Shown here: positions 51,901-63,258 of the stretch, piece by piece
Position numbering within the stretch: the stretch's first letter is position 1
Layout: every line of letters begins with the position of its first letter
Assembly: GCA_035772785.1 (NCBI GenBank)
Contig: JAOCPU010000001.1
Span: 1,240,001-1,304,000 of the forward strand
Reading direction: 5' to 3'
Source: Phlebiopsis flavidoalba
Taxonomy: Eukaryota > Basidiomycota > Agaricomycetes > Polyporales > Phanerochaetaceae
DNA: 64,000 bases
The notes under the pieces: generated by a model
The model's input: only the letters and a program-made list of their open reading frames with translations
Told to the model about the DNA's origin: nothing
Databases searched by the model: none
Translations under genes and position numbers: made by a program

Positions 51901-53445
51901 CCGTCAGCTGCATATCCCAATCCGCCACACACAGCTCCTGTCACCAGCAACCCTCCGGCTCCTTACTCCCAGGCTCCACATACCCAACACTCACGTTCCG
52001 CGTCGCAACCCTCTGTACCTAACCCTTACGATTACACCCACAGCTCCTCACGAAGTCAGACCATGCCCGCACCGGCCCCAGTCCCGGCTCCTGCCCCCCG
52101 TCCCTCCTAGCCCCGCTGCGGCACCTTCTGCTTCTGCAATCGCTGCTGCGTACCGGAGCGGGTTGTATAACACGGACACCTCAGCTGCGCGCACGCAAGA
52201 CAAGCGCGTGCCTCCTCGGCGGCGCCCTCACCTGCACCCATACTACAGCCACCACCTACACAACCTCCATCGATTCTTGCCAAGTCTGGGTATGCCCTCC
52301 CCAACCCTGCCAGCCAACCCTCCCGCGGACAAGCTTCCACCACGCAGCCTGCGACTGGACGTGCAAATACATCTGCATCTGCCCATGGCGCCGCCCTCCC
52401 GCGGCCAATCCGACGCGCAGAATGCACTACTCGTCGACGCGCGTCGCGATCTCTGGTCACCATCAACACCGGCACCGACGAAGGCTCAACTTACTTCGCC
52501 ATCGGAGCAAGAGCTGCTTATGACACCGTCTTCTCTCGCTCCGTCTATGTTGAAAGGTGGTAACACCAGCCATGCCCCCTTCCCTACTTCGCGCCCGCCT
52601 CCTCCGCAATCCTCAAAACCTCCTTCCACGAAAGAAGGACGCAAGAAAGGCGGACTTTTCAGTCTCTTCAGGTCACGCTCTTCGCCTCCGAAGCAGGATG
52701 CTCGTGTTGCCGATTCAATTGGACCCGAACCGGTTGTGAAGCCCCGTCAGAGGTCAACGTCTCAGACAACCATCAACGCAGTGGCTGCCTCCGTGCGCAC
52801 ATTATCGCTCCGCATCCAAACCCTAGTCGCCAGAATGTGCCCAATATTCCGACAACTGCATCAGCTCCGAAGAGATCTGGAGAACAATCTTCGCTCAACA
52901 CCAGCTCCGCCAGCGTTCCAACCAACGCCAGTGCCATGGCCGACTCCTGCCATCTGTTGGCCCTCTGATGGATGCGAGTGGTGGCATGCGCCGAATGACT
53001 CCTCATGCCCCGACGCCCTGTTACACGCCCACTGCCGCGGAGCCGTCACCTACTAGGCAGGAGTAATTCCAATTCGAGAATGTTCACTCCTTTCAGACTG
53101 GTGTCGAAGAGGCATCGCACAGTATCCGCTGCGTCCAACGAGGCTGCTGATGGTACTGCAGTGAGTAATACACCCTTTGTCTGCCATTGAATCTCGCTCA
53201 CAAGGATGCAGACGAACACTGTGATCGGTGGAGAGTCGGCCAGAAGCTCTACTGCGGGGCGACCTTCGCCTCCTTTGCGGGATCCATTCGCTGCTACGCA
53301 GGACTGGCGGAATAAGGAGGAGGCTGAGTTGGTGGATCGAGGAACATGGAGGCGTCGCCGCCCCGGTGTGGTGTTCGACGTCTCGGAGGAATTTACAGAT
53401 ACGGAAACTTACCAAGTACTCCGCAAAGCAAGCAGGCAGGCATAG
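48979..53445 (+). CDS. Long intrinsically disordered protein, function unknown
   Basis: The ATG at 48979 begins MPEQPKPECHQTSRRYDARH. From about 49560 to 49850 one frame encodes an almost pure Arg/Glu/Lys stretch, including RTIALEKEFERQKRREERKR and KEKERERRREEKELERARRH, probably a single charged alpha helix or coiled coil. It is followed by Ser/Pro/Thr/Gln-rich sequence with many Pro-Ala blocks (PAPAPVPAPAPRP near 52070). Near 52640 is KKGGLFSLFRSRSSPPKQD. The C-terminal part (53080-53445) is more conserved-looking: PPLRDPFAATQDWRNKEEAE and RRRRPGVVFDVSEE. I do not recognise a named family. Architecture suggests a scaffold or RNA/cytoskeleton-associated protein, but that is only inference. 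Frame breaks occur near 49150 and 49640 and repeatedly after 49850; it could be more than one gene. Confidence 0.6.
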
Positions 53446-54435
53446 GCACACGATTACAAGGTATCTTTCCGTCACGACTCTTACGACACTATCGCTTCTC
53501 GTTTGTGCACGGCTGTTTATTGTCACTGATACCCTAGATGTCCCGTTTGCTATGTTACTGCTACATCAGTCATGCTCTCTACTGTATAGCTGCACAGAGT
53601 GTGCGCGCACCAATTGTATTTTATGTCTTTTGTACATAGTCGCTGTATCTATCCAGTTATCCTTGTAGTCGTACACAATGCCCAGTTTACCGACGGCTGC
53701 GATTCCAAGCGTCTAAGTCGGGGCGCACGGACGGACCACCCGACGCGCGCGCCCCAGATGGGCCTGCCCTAAACACTCCTCCCGCCGGGCGGTATATAAA
53801 TTGTGCGCGCAAAGAAACCTTCTGGTTTCCTCAGAACATACTCAGCTAGGATCTATTTTATAGTTTCTAACTCGAGTCTCGCATGTTTACACATGCCACA
53901 TCCTTCAAATCCAGTCGATGACAACCGCGTCCACCCGTCATACCGAGAAACTATGGCCTGCAACCTTCGGGAAGCGGGTCTCGAGGACGTTTGGCTTGCT
54001 CATTCCGTGCTTCTGGTTTCAGACGCGGAGTGGGCTTGCCAGCGGGTCGGACGTCAGTCTGATGGATTGCTTCTCTTATGTAGATTATCCTTCAATGATA
54101 TCTTGTTATGATACTTGCTCGTGTTGTGAAGCGTTTGAAGCTTTGAGTGCCAACTCTACAAATACAAACAGCACAATGTTCTCTTCAATAAAAAGTTGCA
54201 GTGCAAGTTTCTTAAACGCCTTCGACGCCACGAAGTGGTTTCATACTAAATGTGGAATTGTTGAGCGCTTATACATCACACTCTGGCTTCCCATGAAAGC
54301 AGCGTGGAGGCTTTTGGACACCCGGTCCCTCTGTAAGTTTAAGGTTGTGCAACCAAGTGCAAAAGAATGAGTACAAATACATACACCATTCATCATACAA
54401 TGCTAGCATACATCTGAATACCACAGGTAGAAACA
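53446..54435 (+). other. Intergenic region with TATA box and orphan small ORF
   Basis: A strong TATA-like sequence, tatataaatt, lies at 53791-53800 in a G/C-rich surrounding. About 95 bases downstream an ATG at 53893 opens a 72-codon frame to 54111 (MPHPSNPVDDNRVHPSYRET, then NLREAGLEDVWLAHSVLLVS). I do not recognise the protein. The spacing resembles a real core promoter, so a short transcript is plausible. The rest shows nothing recognisable. Confidence 0.35.
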
Positions 54436-56352
54436 CTACCCCATGTTGACATCCTCCTCCTCCTTGGCCATCTTCTTATCTAGTTCTCGGCTTCGCGCAG
54501 CATACTGATTTGGGTGCGTAACACTCTCTCCTTCGCCAATCCCTTCATTCTTCTTCACGCCTTGGGCTGCGTGCGTAATCTCAAATACTCGTGTGCAGGC
54601 GACATGGTAATGTGCCAGCCTTGACAGTGGAGAGGATCTCCGACAGATGCGACGAGGACAAACCTTGGGCTGAGTACATCGACAACAGCGCTGTTGGAGG
54701 TTGTTGTCTGTAGAGAAGTGTCGGTACGGGCAGCCGTGCGAGTCCTGGGGCCCTGGCTGGTCAGCGGTGAGGATTTGTTGGCAGCTGAATCAGGACAGTG
54801 AGCTTCCTGCAGCCAACGGTAATGGAGACTGTTGCACCTTTTTTGCAGGATAGTTGGCACGTTTGCCCTCCAGACCATATGAATGGCGAATGTTTGTACT
54901 TGTACTCCTTGTTGAACTTGTCGTCTTGTATGAGGCTAAATGATCGTCGCCAGAACGCGAGAGCTTCCTCTATCGACAAACCGAGCACCTAAGCGGAATA
55001 AACGTCAGTCTGGTTGTCGGAACGCAAGTAAACGCTGTGTTACCTTCAAGAACAAACCATACTGTAAAATCGCCCGAAGTGCTTGAGAGATGTTTGTCTT
55101 TCCTCAACGATTCGTGCAGATGGCGCATGCACATCGGGAAGTGTTTTTTTTTTTCTTAGCAATGTCGTCTATCATGTCGGCCGTATCTCGTCACCGTTGG
55201 CGACGTTGTGGCAGAGCACCATTCAGAGGGTATGCCTGCCAAGAAACCTTGCGAAAGGTTGTTAAGTAGCGGTATAATGCGCGTGTCTTCGTCAAGGCGA
55301 GGCAAATGCTTCAACGTGAGCTACCGCATGGCAAGGTCAGCTTTTTCTCGTAGAGATAAAGGCACGGAGGACAAACTGCGAGGGCTGCTTCGAGGCTTTG
55401 TTGGAAATGCTGAAATATTAGACTCGACAGCTCCTTTCTCCGGACGTATGCCTTGCCTGCTCTCAAGAACACCTTCCCGCTTTTCGACTAGGTCGGGGAC
55501 ACTTGTCCAATCGACCTAGGAAGTAATGAGCTGATTGACATGATACGGACGACATCCGATCACTACCTTATAATACTTCATAGGCCACACCCTCTCTTGG
55601 CTGTTCCCGGAGAGGGAGTGTTGCTTCATAAGCCGCCTTCAATTCAGTCGCGTATCGATTAAACTCGTGTTCTTCTACCTGAAGCAAGTCCGTCAGTACG
55701 AGTCGAGGGCGCTCCCGTTCAAGGTGACTTACTACAGCCCACTTGGCCCCGCCGTCATCCGTCGCGTTCGTCGCGTTCATGATGGACTCAAGAAAGTCCT
55801 TCTTTTCCGCATTATCATCGGTGTCAAAGCGTATTTGTGAAAAGAGTAGTTTCTGCCTTGACAAATCGCCTACGCAAGTCTTCTCTAATGCGGGTCAGTG
55901 CATTTGTCGCGTGTCGTGAGCGTAACGATTGTTGACTTACGAACGGCAGAATGCAAGCCTCAGCACGAAATGTCCAATATGATCTCGATTTCTTTTTCTT
56001 TGAGCACGTGTATCGACGTGTATGGCTGTCGAGGATCGAGTGGGTAGTGTTTCCTGCTTTGATCTTGGATGAACTTCACCATATCGTCCCATGGGCGGTT
56101 CCGTGCGAAAGACGATTCATTTCGGCCAGGATACGAAGTCTGTCCAGAGCGCAGGTCTCAAACTCCTCTATCGTTACATGACTTAATGGTGGGCTGTCGT
56201 AGCTGGAACATGGAGAGGGTGAGCGCGAAAAACGTAAGGAAGCAATTGAGACTGCTGACGAACAAGTTGAGGCGGTGTGGGTAATCGGCGTGTCTTTCAA
56301 CCTGTGCAAGATACTTCTTGGTAGCATTCTTCCTGTCCCTTGCACTCTGCAT
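54436..56352 (-). CDS. PRI2: DNA primase large subunit
   Basis: PRI2 is the iron-sulphur subunit of DNA polymerase alpha-primase and works with Pri1 to start RNA primers. The start MQSARDRKNATKKYLAQVER at 56352 leads to HADYPHRLNLF and, after an intron, TIEEFETCALDRLRILAEMN near 56160, the family hallmark. FKYRFDTDD-type sequence and AVVSHLERERPRLVLTDLLQ lie near 55850-55690. The iron-sulphur domain includes GLSIEEALAFWRRSFSLIQD near 54980, KFNKEYKYK near 54915, PQDSHGCPYRH near 54745 and LHCQGWHI near 54630. The end, HPNQYAARSRELDKKMAKEE, continues to DVNMG-stop at 54436. Indels affect 55100-55500 most. It shares a 157-bp divergent promoter with CHO1. Confidence 0.93.
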
Positions 56353-56509
56353 TATGAAGGCTGAGGAGAGTGTACTTTCAAGGTCGTGGTGAGGTGGTCC
56401 AGACAGGAGCGCAAGCTAGTGGGTACGCGATAAACGTGTGACACAATGTGACATAACGCGTTCTGTTCACTCTGATGGCGTTTGGTGGTAAAAGCGGTTG
56501 GCCAATTGA
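56353..56509. promoter_or_regulatory. Divergent PRI2/CHO1 promoter with MluI cell-cycle box
   Basis: The 157 bases between the two start codons contain acgcgt at 56456-56461 and a related acgcga at 56425-56430. ACGCGT is the MCB element bound by MBF in yeasts, which controls S-phase genes including primase and polymerase alpha. Distance to the PRI2 start is about 104 bp, the usual range. A CCAAT sequence is at 56502-56506. Regulation is inferred from the motif, not shown. Confidence 0.45.
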
Positions 56510-57603
56510 ATGGCTCAGTCTGACCCTAACCCTGTGATGTATGCGTCCAAGGCTTTGTCGCGTGCCTGTGATTTGCAGCAAGACTCACGCAATGGCGGCT
56601 TGGGAGACGACGTAAGACGGTCGACGGACGACCTGCTCCTCTGCGCAAACCACCATAGCCCCAACGCAAGGCGAAACAAAAATGGCGCCAATTTGACCAG
56701 TCCAGCACTCCTGAGAAACTCATCAGACACTCCCGCGAAGATGGCCGCCTTACAACAATACAGAGACACCGAAGGCCACTTCCTCCTTAGTACGGTGCGT
56801 AATGTTCCCCTTTCTTCCGGACGAGCAGCCCATAGAAAAAAAAAACTGCATTTATTGCTCACAGAAAACTTCCGGCTTGCTGAACCTTGTGACTATCATG
56901 AATGGAGTTTGCGGTTCCTTCTCCGTCTTCATGTCGGCCAAGTACCTGTTGACGAACGACGAAGATTATTTGTGGTCTGCCCTTATATTCCCTATGGCAG
57001 GCTGTATGTTCGACTTCCCATGGACGGAAAATCGCACGGTGGAGAAAGGAGAGCAGTATGCTCGGCCAAGAGCTCGACAGTCTTGCCGACTTGGTACGTG
57101 CCAGCGAATGTGTCCCTTGAGGCTCGAGAAAACTGACCTGACCTCGAACTTGTAGATTTCGTTCGGGCGTGCTCCCGCACTCCTCGCATTCGTCATAGGT
57201 CTACGGACATACCTCGACAGTTCCCGTGGTCCTTACAGGATTCATCTGCTGCGGTCTCGCCCGACTTGCACGTTTCAACGCTACAGTCGCTCTTGTGCCC
57301 AAAAGACTCCAGCGGCAAAGCGAACATACTTCGAAGGTCTACCTATTCCTTCCTCACTTGGACTAGTTTCCATTTTGATGGTCTGGACCAAGCTTGGATG
57401 GATCGAGGGAAAGGCTGGTGTTCCCGGAGGCACGCTGACGTTGTGGGGAAAGCCAGGAGGAGACGGTGATCTGCACTTGTGAGTGTAGTATTTGGCCTGT
57501 GGGCTACAGCTATGGTCAGCAAGACCTTGTTTTTTTTTTTTTTTTTTTTTTGGCGGCGCGGGTTCCGAAAACCTTGAAGTGGGAGTTGGAAAGGGGGGAA
57601 TAA
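56510..57603 (+). CDS. CHO1: CDP-diacylglycerol-serine O-phosphatidyltransferase
   Basis: This ER enzyme makes phosphatidylserine from CDP-diacylglycerol and serine. The start MAQSDPNPVMYASKALSRAC at 56510 opens a long hydrophilic N-terminus, with ALQQYRDTEGHF near 56746. The membrane domain begins TIMNGVCGSFSVFMSAKYLL near 56894. The CDP-alcohol phosphotransferase motif, DGK-x-AR then GQELDSLAD, is present at 57023-57095, but one missing A in a run of A shifts its frame. AFVIGLRTYLD and YFEGLPIPSSLGLVSILMVW follow at 57185 and 57330. The C-terminus reads GLWATAMVSKTL, then a 22-base T run, then RVPKTLKWELERGE-stop at 57603 in one frame. The T run sits between residues that are adjacent in relatives, so the last codons are uncertain. 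Confidence 0.9.
57530..57551. repeat. 22-base poly-T tract at the 3' end of CHO1
   Basis: An uninterrupted run of 22 T follows gaccttg and precedes ggcggcgcgg. It lies where the CHO1 product should pass from VSKTL to RVPK. No AG acceptor follows the tract before the conserved residues, so a simple intron does not explain it. Confidence 0.9.
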
Positions 57604-57867
57604 TCTAACTTGAAAGCTTGTTTACAAGTATACCTGCACGAACTCTGCTACGCCTAGTACACGACTTGGATGGACTCTGTGGGAAGATATAGTCCGCTTA
57701 ATTACGATGTGGTATTTTGACGTAAAGTATGGTCTTCAGAGGTACAAGTCACAAAACCCCTAGATTTGCGGTCCCCTCGTGTCTCGTATATTGGCGCTTG
57801 TGACACACGCGCGATTGTGACACGACCGCGTGAAATATTGCTCCTTTGACCGCGACCACGACGATCA

Positions 57868-59173
57868 ATGGTGTCCTCGAACGACGTGCAAAAGCTTTTC
57901 CTTCAGGCTGTGTCTTCCCGCAGGATTGTTTCTCAGCAACTCGCAGCTAAGCTTTTGGCTGAAATGCATCGAGGCTGTGAAAGGTGCAGTCCCTGCCTCA
58001 GCACGAGTCTCGAGCTCCAACGCTCACGATGAGTTCTTCGTTTAGCTGTCGACGAGACCCTTGACATTCACTATGAGGAAGGGGGCTGGAATGCATGGGT
58101 CACGCAGCTAAACAAAGCCCTCAATCCTCTTGACATTGAGTTCGCGCACGTCTTTGACGAGGCCACAGGCAAAGACATGTATGCTCTCGTGAGTGACTTC
58201 ACGTTGCGAGTGAGTACCCGGAAACTCAATTTGAGATAGGTCAATAGAAAAGCAGATGAGATTGCTCAGCTAGCCACCGACTATTCGCCATCCGAGATTG
58301 TATACTTCAAAGCCATCGTATGCCTCGTTCATTGCTGTACTTCTCTTATCGTCTCACTTTTCCCTGACAGCTTGAACAAATTATGCTAGCTCCGAACGAA
58401 TCGTTTTGCGTTTCTTCGCTTGCCGCTCTGCGTGAAGGTAAACCATGTAAAAGGAAACATGTCTAAGACGCAAGCAGAACATGTGCTGGGTAGCCTTGTA
58501 GCGAAGGGCTGGCTGTTGAAGAGCAAGTATGTCTTCGCTTCCACGATCAAGCAGAAACTATCTGCTTACATATCCCTTGCAGAAGAGGCAGATATTCGCT
58601 CTCGACGCGAACCATACTTGAACTACAACCATATCTGCGAACCACATACCCAGACGACATTGTTGACTGCACGATTTGTATGGAGGTACGCCTCCCGCCT
58701 TGCCCCCACTGCTATGGTGCTCATATAATATCCACAGATGATCACCTCAGGCTACGCATGCCTGACTCCCGCTTGCAAGCTTCGTTTACATCAACATTGT
58801 TACAACAACTACCGCAAGCAGCAGTCATCCTGTCCAACGTGCAAGGTGGAGTGGGGCGATGATGCACAAAGACTGAAAAAGGTGGGTGAGGAAGCTTTCA
58901 GGGATGGGCACAAGAGAAAGGCCGTCGTCTGCGTCGCTCCGCAGATGTCGATGAAGAAGATGACGAGGAAGAGGAAGAGGATGACGAAGAGCAAAAACCA
59001 GAGTCAGGACCAGCAGTCCAGTGGGCCGAGTCAAACCCAAACCAAGGTGAAGAAGGAGAAGACAGCCAGCCAAGACGAAGAAAAACGTCGTGGTATCCGA
59101 CGAGGACGGAGACGACATGGAAGATGACGAGGAACCGCCCAGAACTCAAGGAAAGCGCAAGAGCCGGAGGTAG
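57868..59173 (+). CDS. NSE1: SMC5/6 complex subunit Nse1, RING-type
   Basis: Nse1 is the RING-like ubiquitin ligase subunit of the SMC5/6 genome-stability complex and pairs with Nse3. The ATG at 57868 gives MVSSNDVQKLFLQAVFSRRI, the winged-helix start of the family. LDETLDIHYEEGGWNAWVTQ near 58049 and LNPLDIEFAHVFDEATGKDM near 58120 follow. A second winged helix is at 58450-58580 (KTQAEHVLGSLVAKGWLLKS). The variant RING reads CTICME, intron, then YACLTPACKLRLHQHCYNNY and CPTCKVEW (58665-58855), giving a C4HC3 pattern. An acidic then basic tail (EEEDDEEQKPE, later GKRKSRR) ends at 59173. Frame shifts by one near 58910. The 264 bp upstream should contain its promoter. Confidence 0.92.
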
Positions 59174-59282
59174 TAAAAGAGTGCCTCATCCTTGATCCCC
59201 TCTTTACATCCTCAGTCAACGTATTTCTGGGCCGATATTATGGTTTGCTTAATGTAGAGCGATGATAATAAATTCATGTAAA

Positions 59283-62200
59283 TTACGCCACACCTCTACC
59301 ACACCATGTCTCACTCGCTGAAGCCGCACTCGCATCCGCGCTCGGGTCGGCAACCTTGACCTCATCGCGACCCATCCCCGGCTTCGGCAAAATAAAACCG
59401 AACTTGCCCTTTCCCCCACACGGTCTGGTGTCTCTGTGTCCTTTCGACCCCTCTCCGAACTCGTCGTTCCATTTGCGCAAGTCCGAAAGCGACCCAAGCG
59501 CTATTTCGGACGATGACGGGGTAAAATCTCTTTCAAAACGCAACCAAGAAATTCCGCCAGGTAACATGCGTGGAGGTGTTGACGAGGCCGTCGCGTCCGA
59601 AGCCGATTCGGGCTCTGTCGTGGACGGGCTCTCAGTTGCTGGTAGTGGATCGGAAGGTGCTGCCGCAGCCGTAGGATCAGACGGATGTGTATTTTCCGGT
59701 TTGTGATTTCGGCCGCTGAACTCTCAGGGGCCAGTCTCAGGCTCGGGCTTCAGGGAGTCCCCTGAGGTGGGCACAGTAGGGGACGTCGAGGTGTCGGGCG
59801 TGATTGAAGGTTGACTGCCCGACTCGGTTGGCCGCCAGGGCACATCCACACGTTCCTTCACCGAGTCCAGAGCTGCCGATACACAAAGATCTAGGGCCAA
59901 CGATTAATCAATAATTTTGAGGTGCTAATGATGATGTTAACATACGTTTGAGGTCCGACCCCGAGAAGCTGTCAGTCTTTTTTGCCAGCTGCTTCAAATC
60001 CACATCGTCTGCGAGGAGTTCATCGCGTAAGAGAATCTTCAGAATCTCTACAACATAGCTTGTAAGTATGCATACAACGGCTGCTTTTCTGGAGGGCGCA
60101 CCTGTTCGCTCTTTCTCTCCTGGCAGATCAACCAGGAGTCGACGAGGGAGGCGGCGAAGGATGGCGTCGTCAAGGTCAAACGGGCGATTAGTGGCTCCAA
60201 TAACAATAATGTTATCGTCCCTCTTTGACTTCAGTCCATCCATCTCCTGCATGAATTCCGTGAGCACGCCCGCGATGAGCAATGGCTCCTCCAGACTCTC
60301 GTGCGGAAGAACGTGCACCAAATAGCGCGTCGATCTCGTCGATAAATACCACACACCGGTGACAGCCGCCTGGCTAGCGAGAACACCGAACGAACGAGTT
60401 TCTCGCCTTCACCGACGTACTAGACTATGTGTAAGGAGACATTGCAACTGAAGTCGAAACCAAGACCTACCATGTCCATGACGTCAGAAGGCGAGACTGC
60501 AAGCATACGGCAGCCTGCCTCTTTCGCCAGAGCCCGGACGATGAGCGTTTTCCCAGTGCCCGGTGGTCCGAACAGCAGGCACCCTGTCATGGCGTGTTCC
60601 TTGAGAATACCATGCTGGAATGCCCGAAGGGTGAAGCAGGGGAAGCGAGACGATAGTCCCCGGACGGAGTCGACAGTCCGTGCGGGGGAGGTGGGACGTG
60701 ATCAAACGTCGTGGATATTGATGCTACATGCGATGTGATCAATGTGAATTAATCGGGTGGGATAACACGTTTACTCACCTGTGTCTACAATACACCCGAG
60801 AAGCCTCTGTTCGTGCTGCTCGAGGTCCGGATCGCGTTTGAGTCTCTCAATGACTTCGTCGGTCTGTTCCTCATCCTTGTTACTTTGCTTACTCTCCTCG
60901 TCTTCACTGACTTTTGGCAAGGAGTGTTGTATCCACGCCTTGCGCATCTCGCGGACAGTTCGGTGTAAGGACCATGCCTCGTAGACTGCATCCCACCTAA
61001 CGGGTACGGGTTCAAGACTGGCCTTTGCGGACTTCTGCTGGGTTTTGGCGTTCGCAACAATGGCTTGTCCGACGGCACGGTCGGCCACCTTGAGCACATT
61101 GGACCAGACCTCCAGCTCGCGGCCCCAATCTTCCCACATACGTCGCGCTCCAGGGTCTGGCTCAGTTCCTTCCTCCACGTAACTTGCGTCGTCGGGCCTA
61201 CGATCCATTAGAGGTAGGAAGCCGCCTACCGAAGCGACGCCCATACGAACGGCGAGCTCGTTTGTCTGTCGGCGCCGGTCGACCACGACAAGCTTTCTCC
61301 GACAGGAGAGACCTAATCCCCGGTACGATGAACGATGTACGGTAGAACTTGGTCGCTCGGTTCGGCTTCTGGTGGATTCCGTGCACCTGAGCGAGACTCT
61401 AAGGCTTGTGCGAGAGCTGGGGGAAACCCGATGCTTCCTGTACCCGCATCGCCACCAAGAATGACCATTCCTGACCCTCTTCCCGGAGCATCATCTCCTT
61501 CTGCGCTTGTGTATAGTTGGGGTATGTCTTCGTGCAGCGCAGAGTCCCCCCGTTCCCCCATTTGCGAAGCCGCTCCTTTAACCGACGCTCTCTGGCCTTC
61601 TCCGATACTTCGTCTTCGTGGTATTCCGACTTTCGGGCTTCGGAAGGGACGCCGGCGAGATAGAAATACTTTGCCTGCTCATTAAATAAACTAAGCATGC
61701 TTTGCCCCCACCTGATCCCCGAGGCGCGAGAACCAGTATGTTGAGGTATTAGAGGTGGTTGTGTGATGCCGAAGATTATGGTGGTTGGACTATGAAACAG
61801 GAGAGTTTTGACGTGGCAGTGGTCCTTGTCTCCGTGCACGGACAGCTGAGAGTTAGCGCAGGGTACCAGGCCGCTGACGAGCTTGAGAGTGTTCCAAAAT
61901 CGCGAACGTATATTATACGGGGTGCGCGAACGGGGGGCTCTGATGAGTCTTCGGAGGCTGGTGCCTGCATGTTAATGACCTGGTCGAAGAAGGTCTTCAC
62001 TTTGAGCATGGAAGTCGACGGGGTCTTTCGACGGGCGACGAGAGCACCCCCGCCTGATCGGGACGAGGTATTGACAACATGAAGAGTGAGGGAAGATGGG
62101 GAACGGTAGTAGCCGTCATCTTCCTCTCGTCCTCCTCCATAGCGGAGCTAGGGCTTCGCCCACGGGACGGACCATGGACATGCAATGGGTTGTTGGGGGT

Positions 62201-63126
62201 AGCTGTAATACCGAAGCGGCTAAGGTTGAAATAAATATAATGGCATTTGCTGTAGGACACATAGCTACGGACCTTTGCCAAAATGTCCACATTCCCCGCC
62301 GCAAGCTCTACAGCATCTAGCACACAACTACTTCTGTCCGCCTGCTTGCCTGCCAAGTTCCCCGGACGGTCGCATCTATTATATAGTTCGCCACCTTCGA
62401 TCGGGGCAATACAGAGCCAAGGTGGGCTCGATAGGTGCCCCTTGATGCCGTGGCATATGCTGCCCCGATGCTGGGGTCTTGGGGATGTAGAGTGATATGT
62501 AGGTGGTGAGGACTTCATTGATACAGCTCCGGCGGAGGCCAGCACGGAGGTGTTGGACGGGGACGGTATTCCCGCAGACTCAGGACTCAGGAGCTGGTGC
62601 ATCCTGAGGCAAGCCACAGAATATCCAGGCCGCCAGGCAGAGCAAAGCTGAAGCTTAGCACGGGCTCTTTCACCCCCGGAGGCTGCCCTCGTCGTGGCTT
62701 GTCCGCATCCTCCGGAGGTCTCCGCGGGGTCCGGTCTGTGGCGCCGCTCGCAAGTAGAGGCGTTTCCGAGAACTCAGAGTCAGGATCATTGGGTGTGGAT
62801 GTGACTGAAGATGAAGACCGTTTTGAGGTACGAGGTGCTGCTGCACGAGTAGGTTTCCTTGCGAGGAAATCGGACAACGCGAGAGGAGGATATAAGGGCA
62901 CTGGTGGGGTTGCAACAGATGGATGTTTTATTAATGACCCGCGTCCTGCGCAATACGAGCTGGCACCGCATTCAAGAGCTGAGAGGTTGCCGTATGAACG
63001 GGCGGCGGAGGGATGGGGGTTGCGAGGACGTAGGTCGAGTGCGGCTGCTCACAAATTGACGGGGGGAGAGGACCGGTCGAGCGCTACACGCGTGATTACA
63101 GAGGATTCTCGAGTGTGGCAGGTCAT
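59283..63126 (-). CDS. Mitochondrial-type AAA ATPase (Msp1/ATAD1-like AAA module)
   Basis: The C-terminal half is an AAA module of the meiotic/Msp1 clade: Walker [20 protein letters not shown] near 60565, [19 protein letters not shown] near 60418, Walker [17 protein letters not shown] near 60345, sensor [20 protein letters not shown] near 60210, DLPGEKERT near 60130 and [12 protein letters not shown] near 59970. A C-terminal extension includes [20 protein letters not shown] near 59520 and ends at 59283. Upstream, [20 protein letters not shown] near 61925 and [10 protein letters not shown] near 61790 match the long N-terminal part of uncharacterised fungal mitochondrial AAA proteins, and [19 protein letters not shown] is near 61600. 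The start at 63126 is tentative: it leads into Arg/Ser/Pro-rich sequence resembling a presequence. Msp1-like roles in membrane-protein extraction are inference. Several frame breaks. Confidence 0.82.
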
Positions 63127-63258
63127 TACGCGCTTACATTACAGACAGACCAACAGGTAAAGTACGAGTACGAGTAAGCAATATATGTCTACCACGGGCC
63201 GCGAAGAATCGCGACGCATGCAAATAACGAGGTCATACCAGCCCACCACGTAGTTCAA

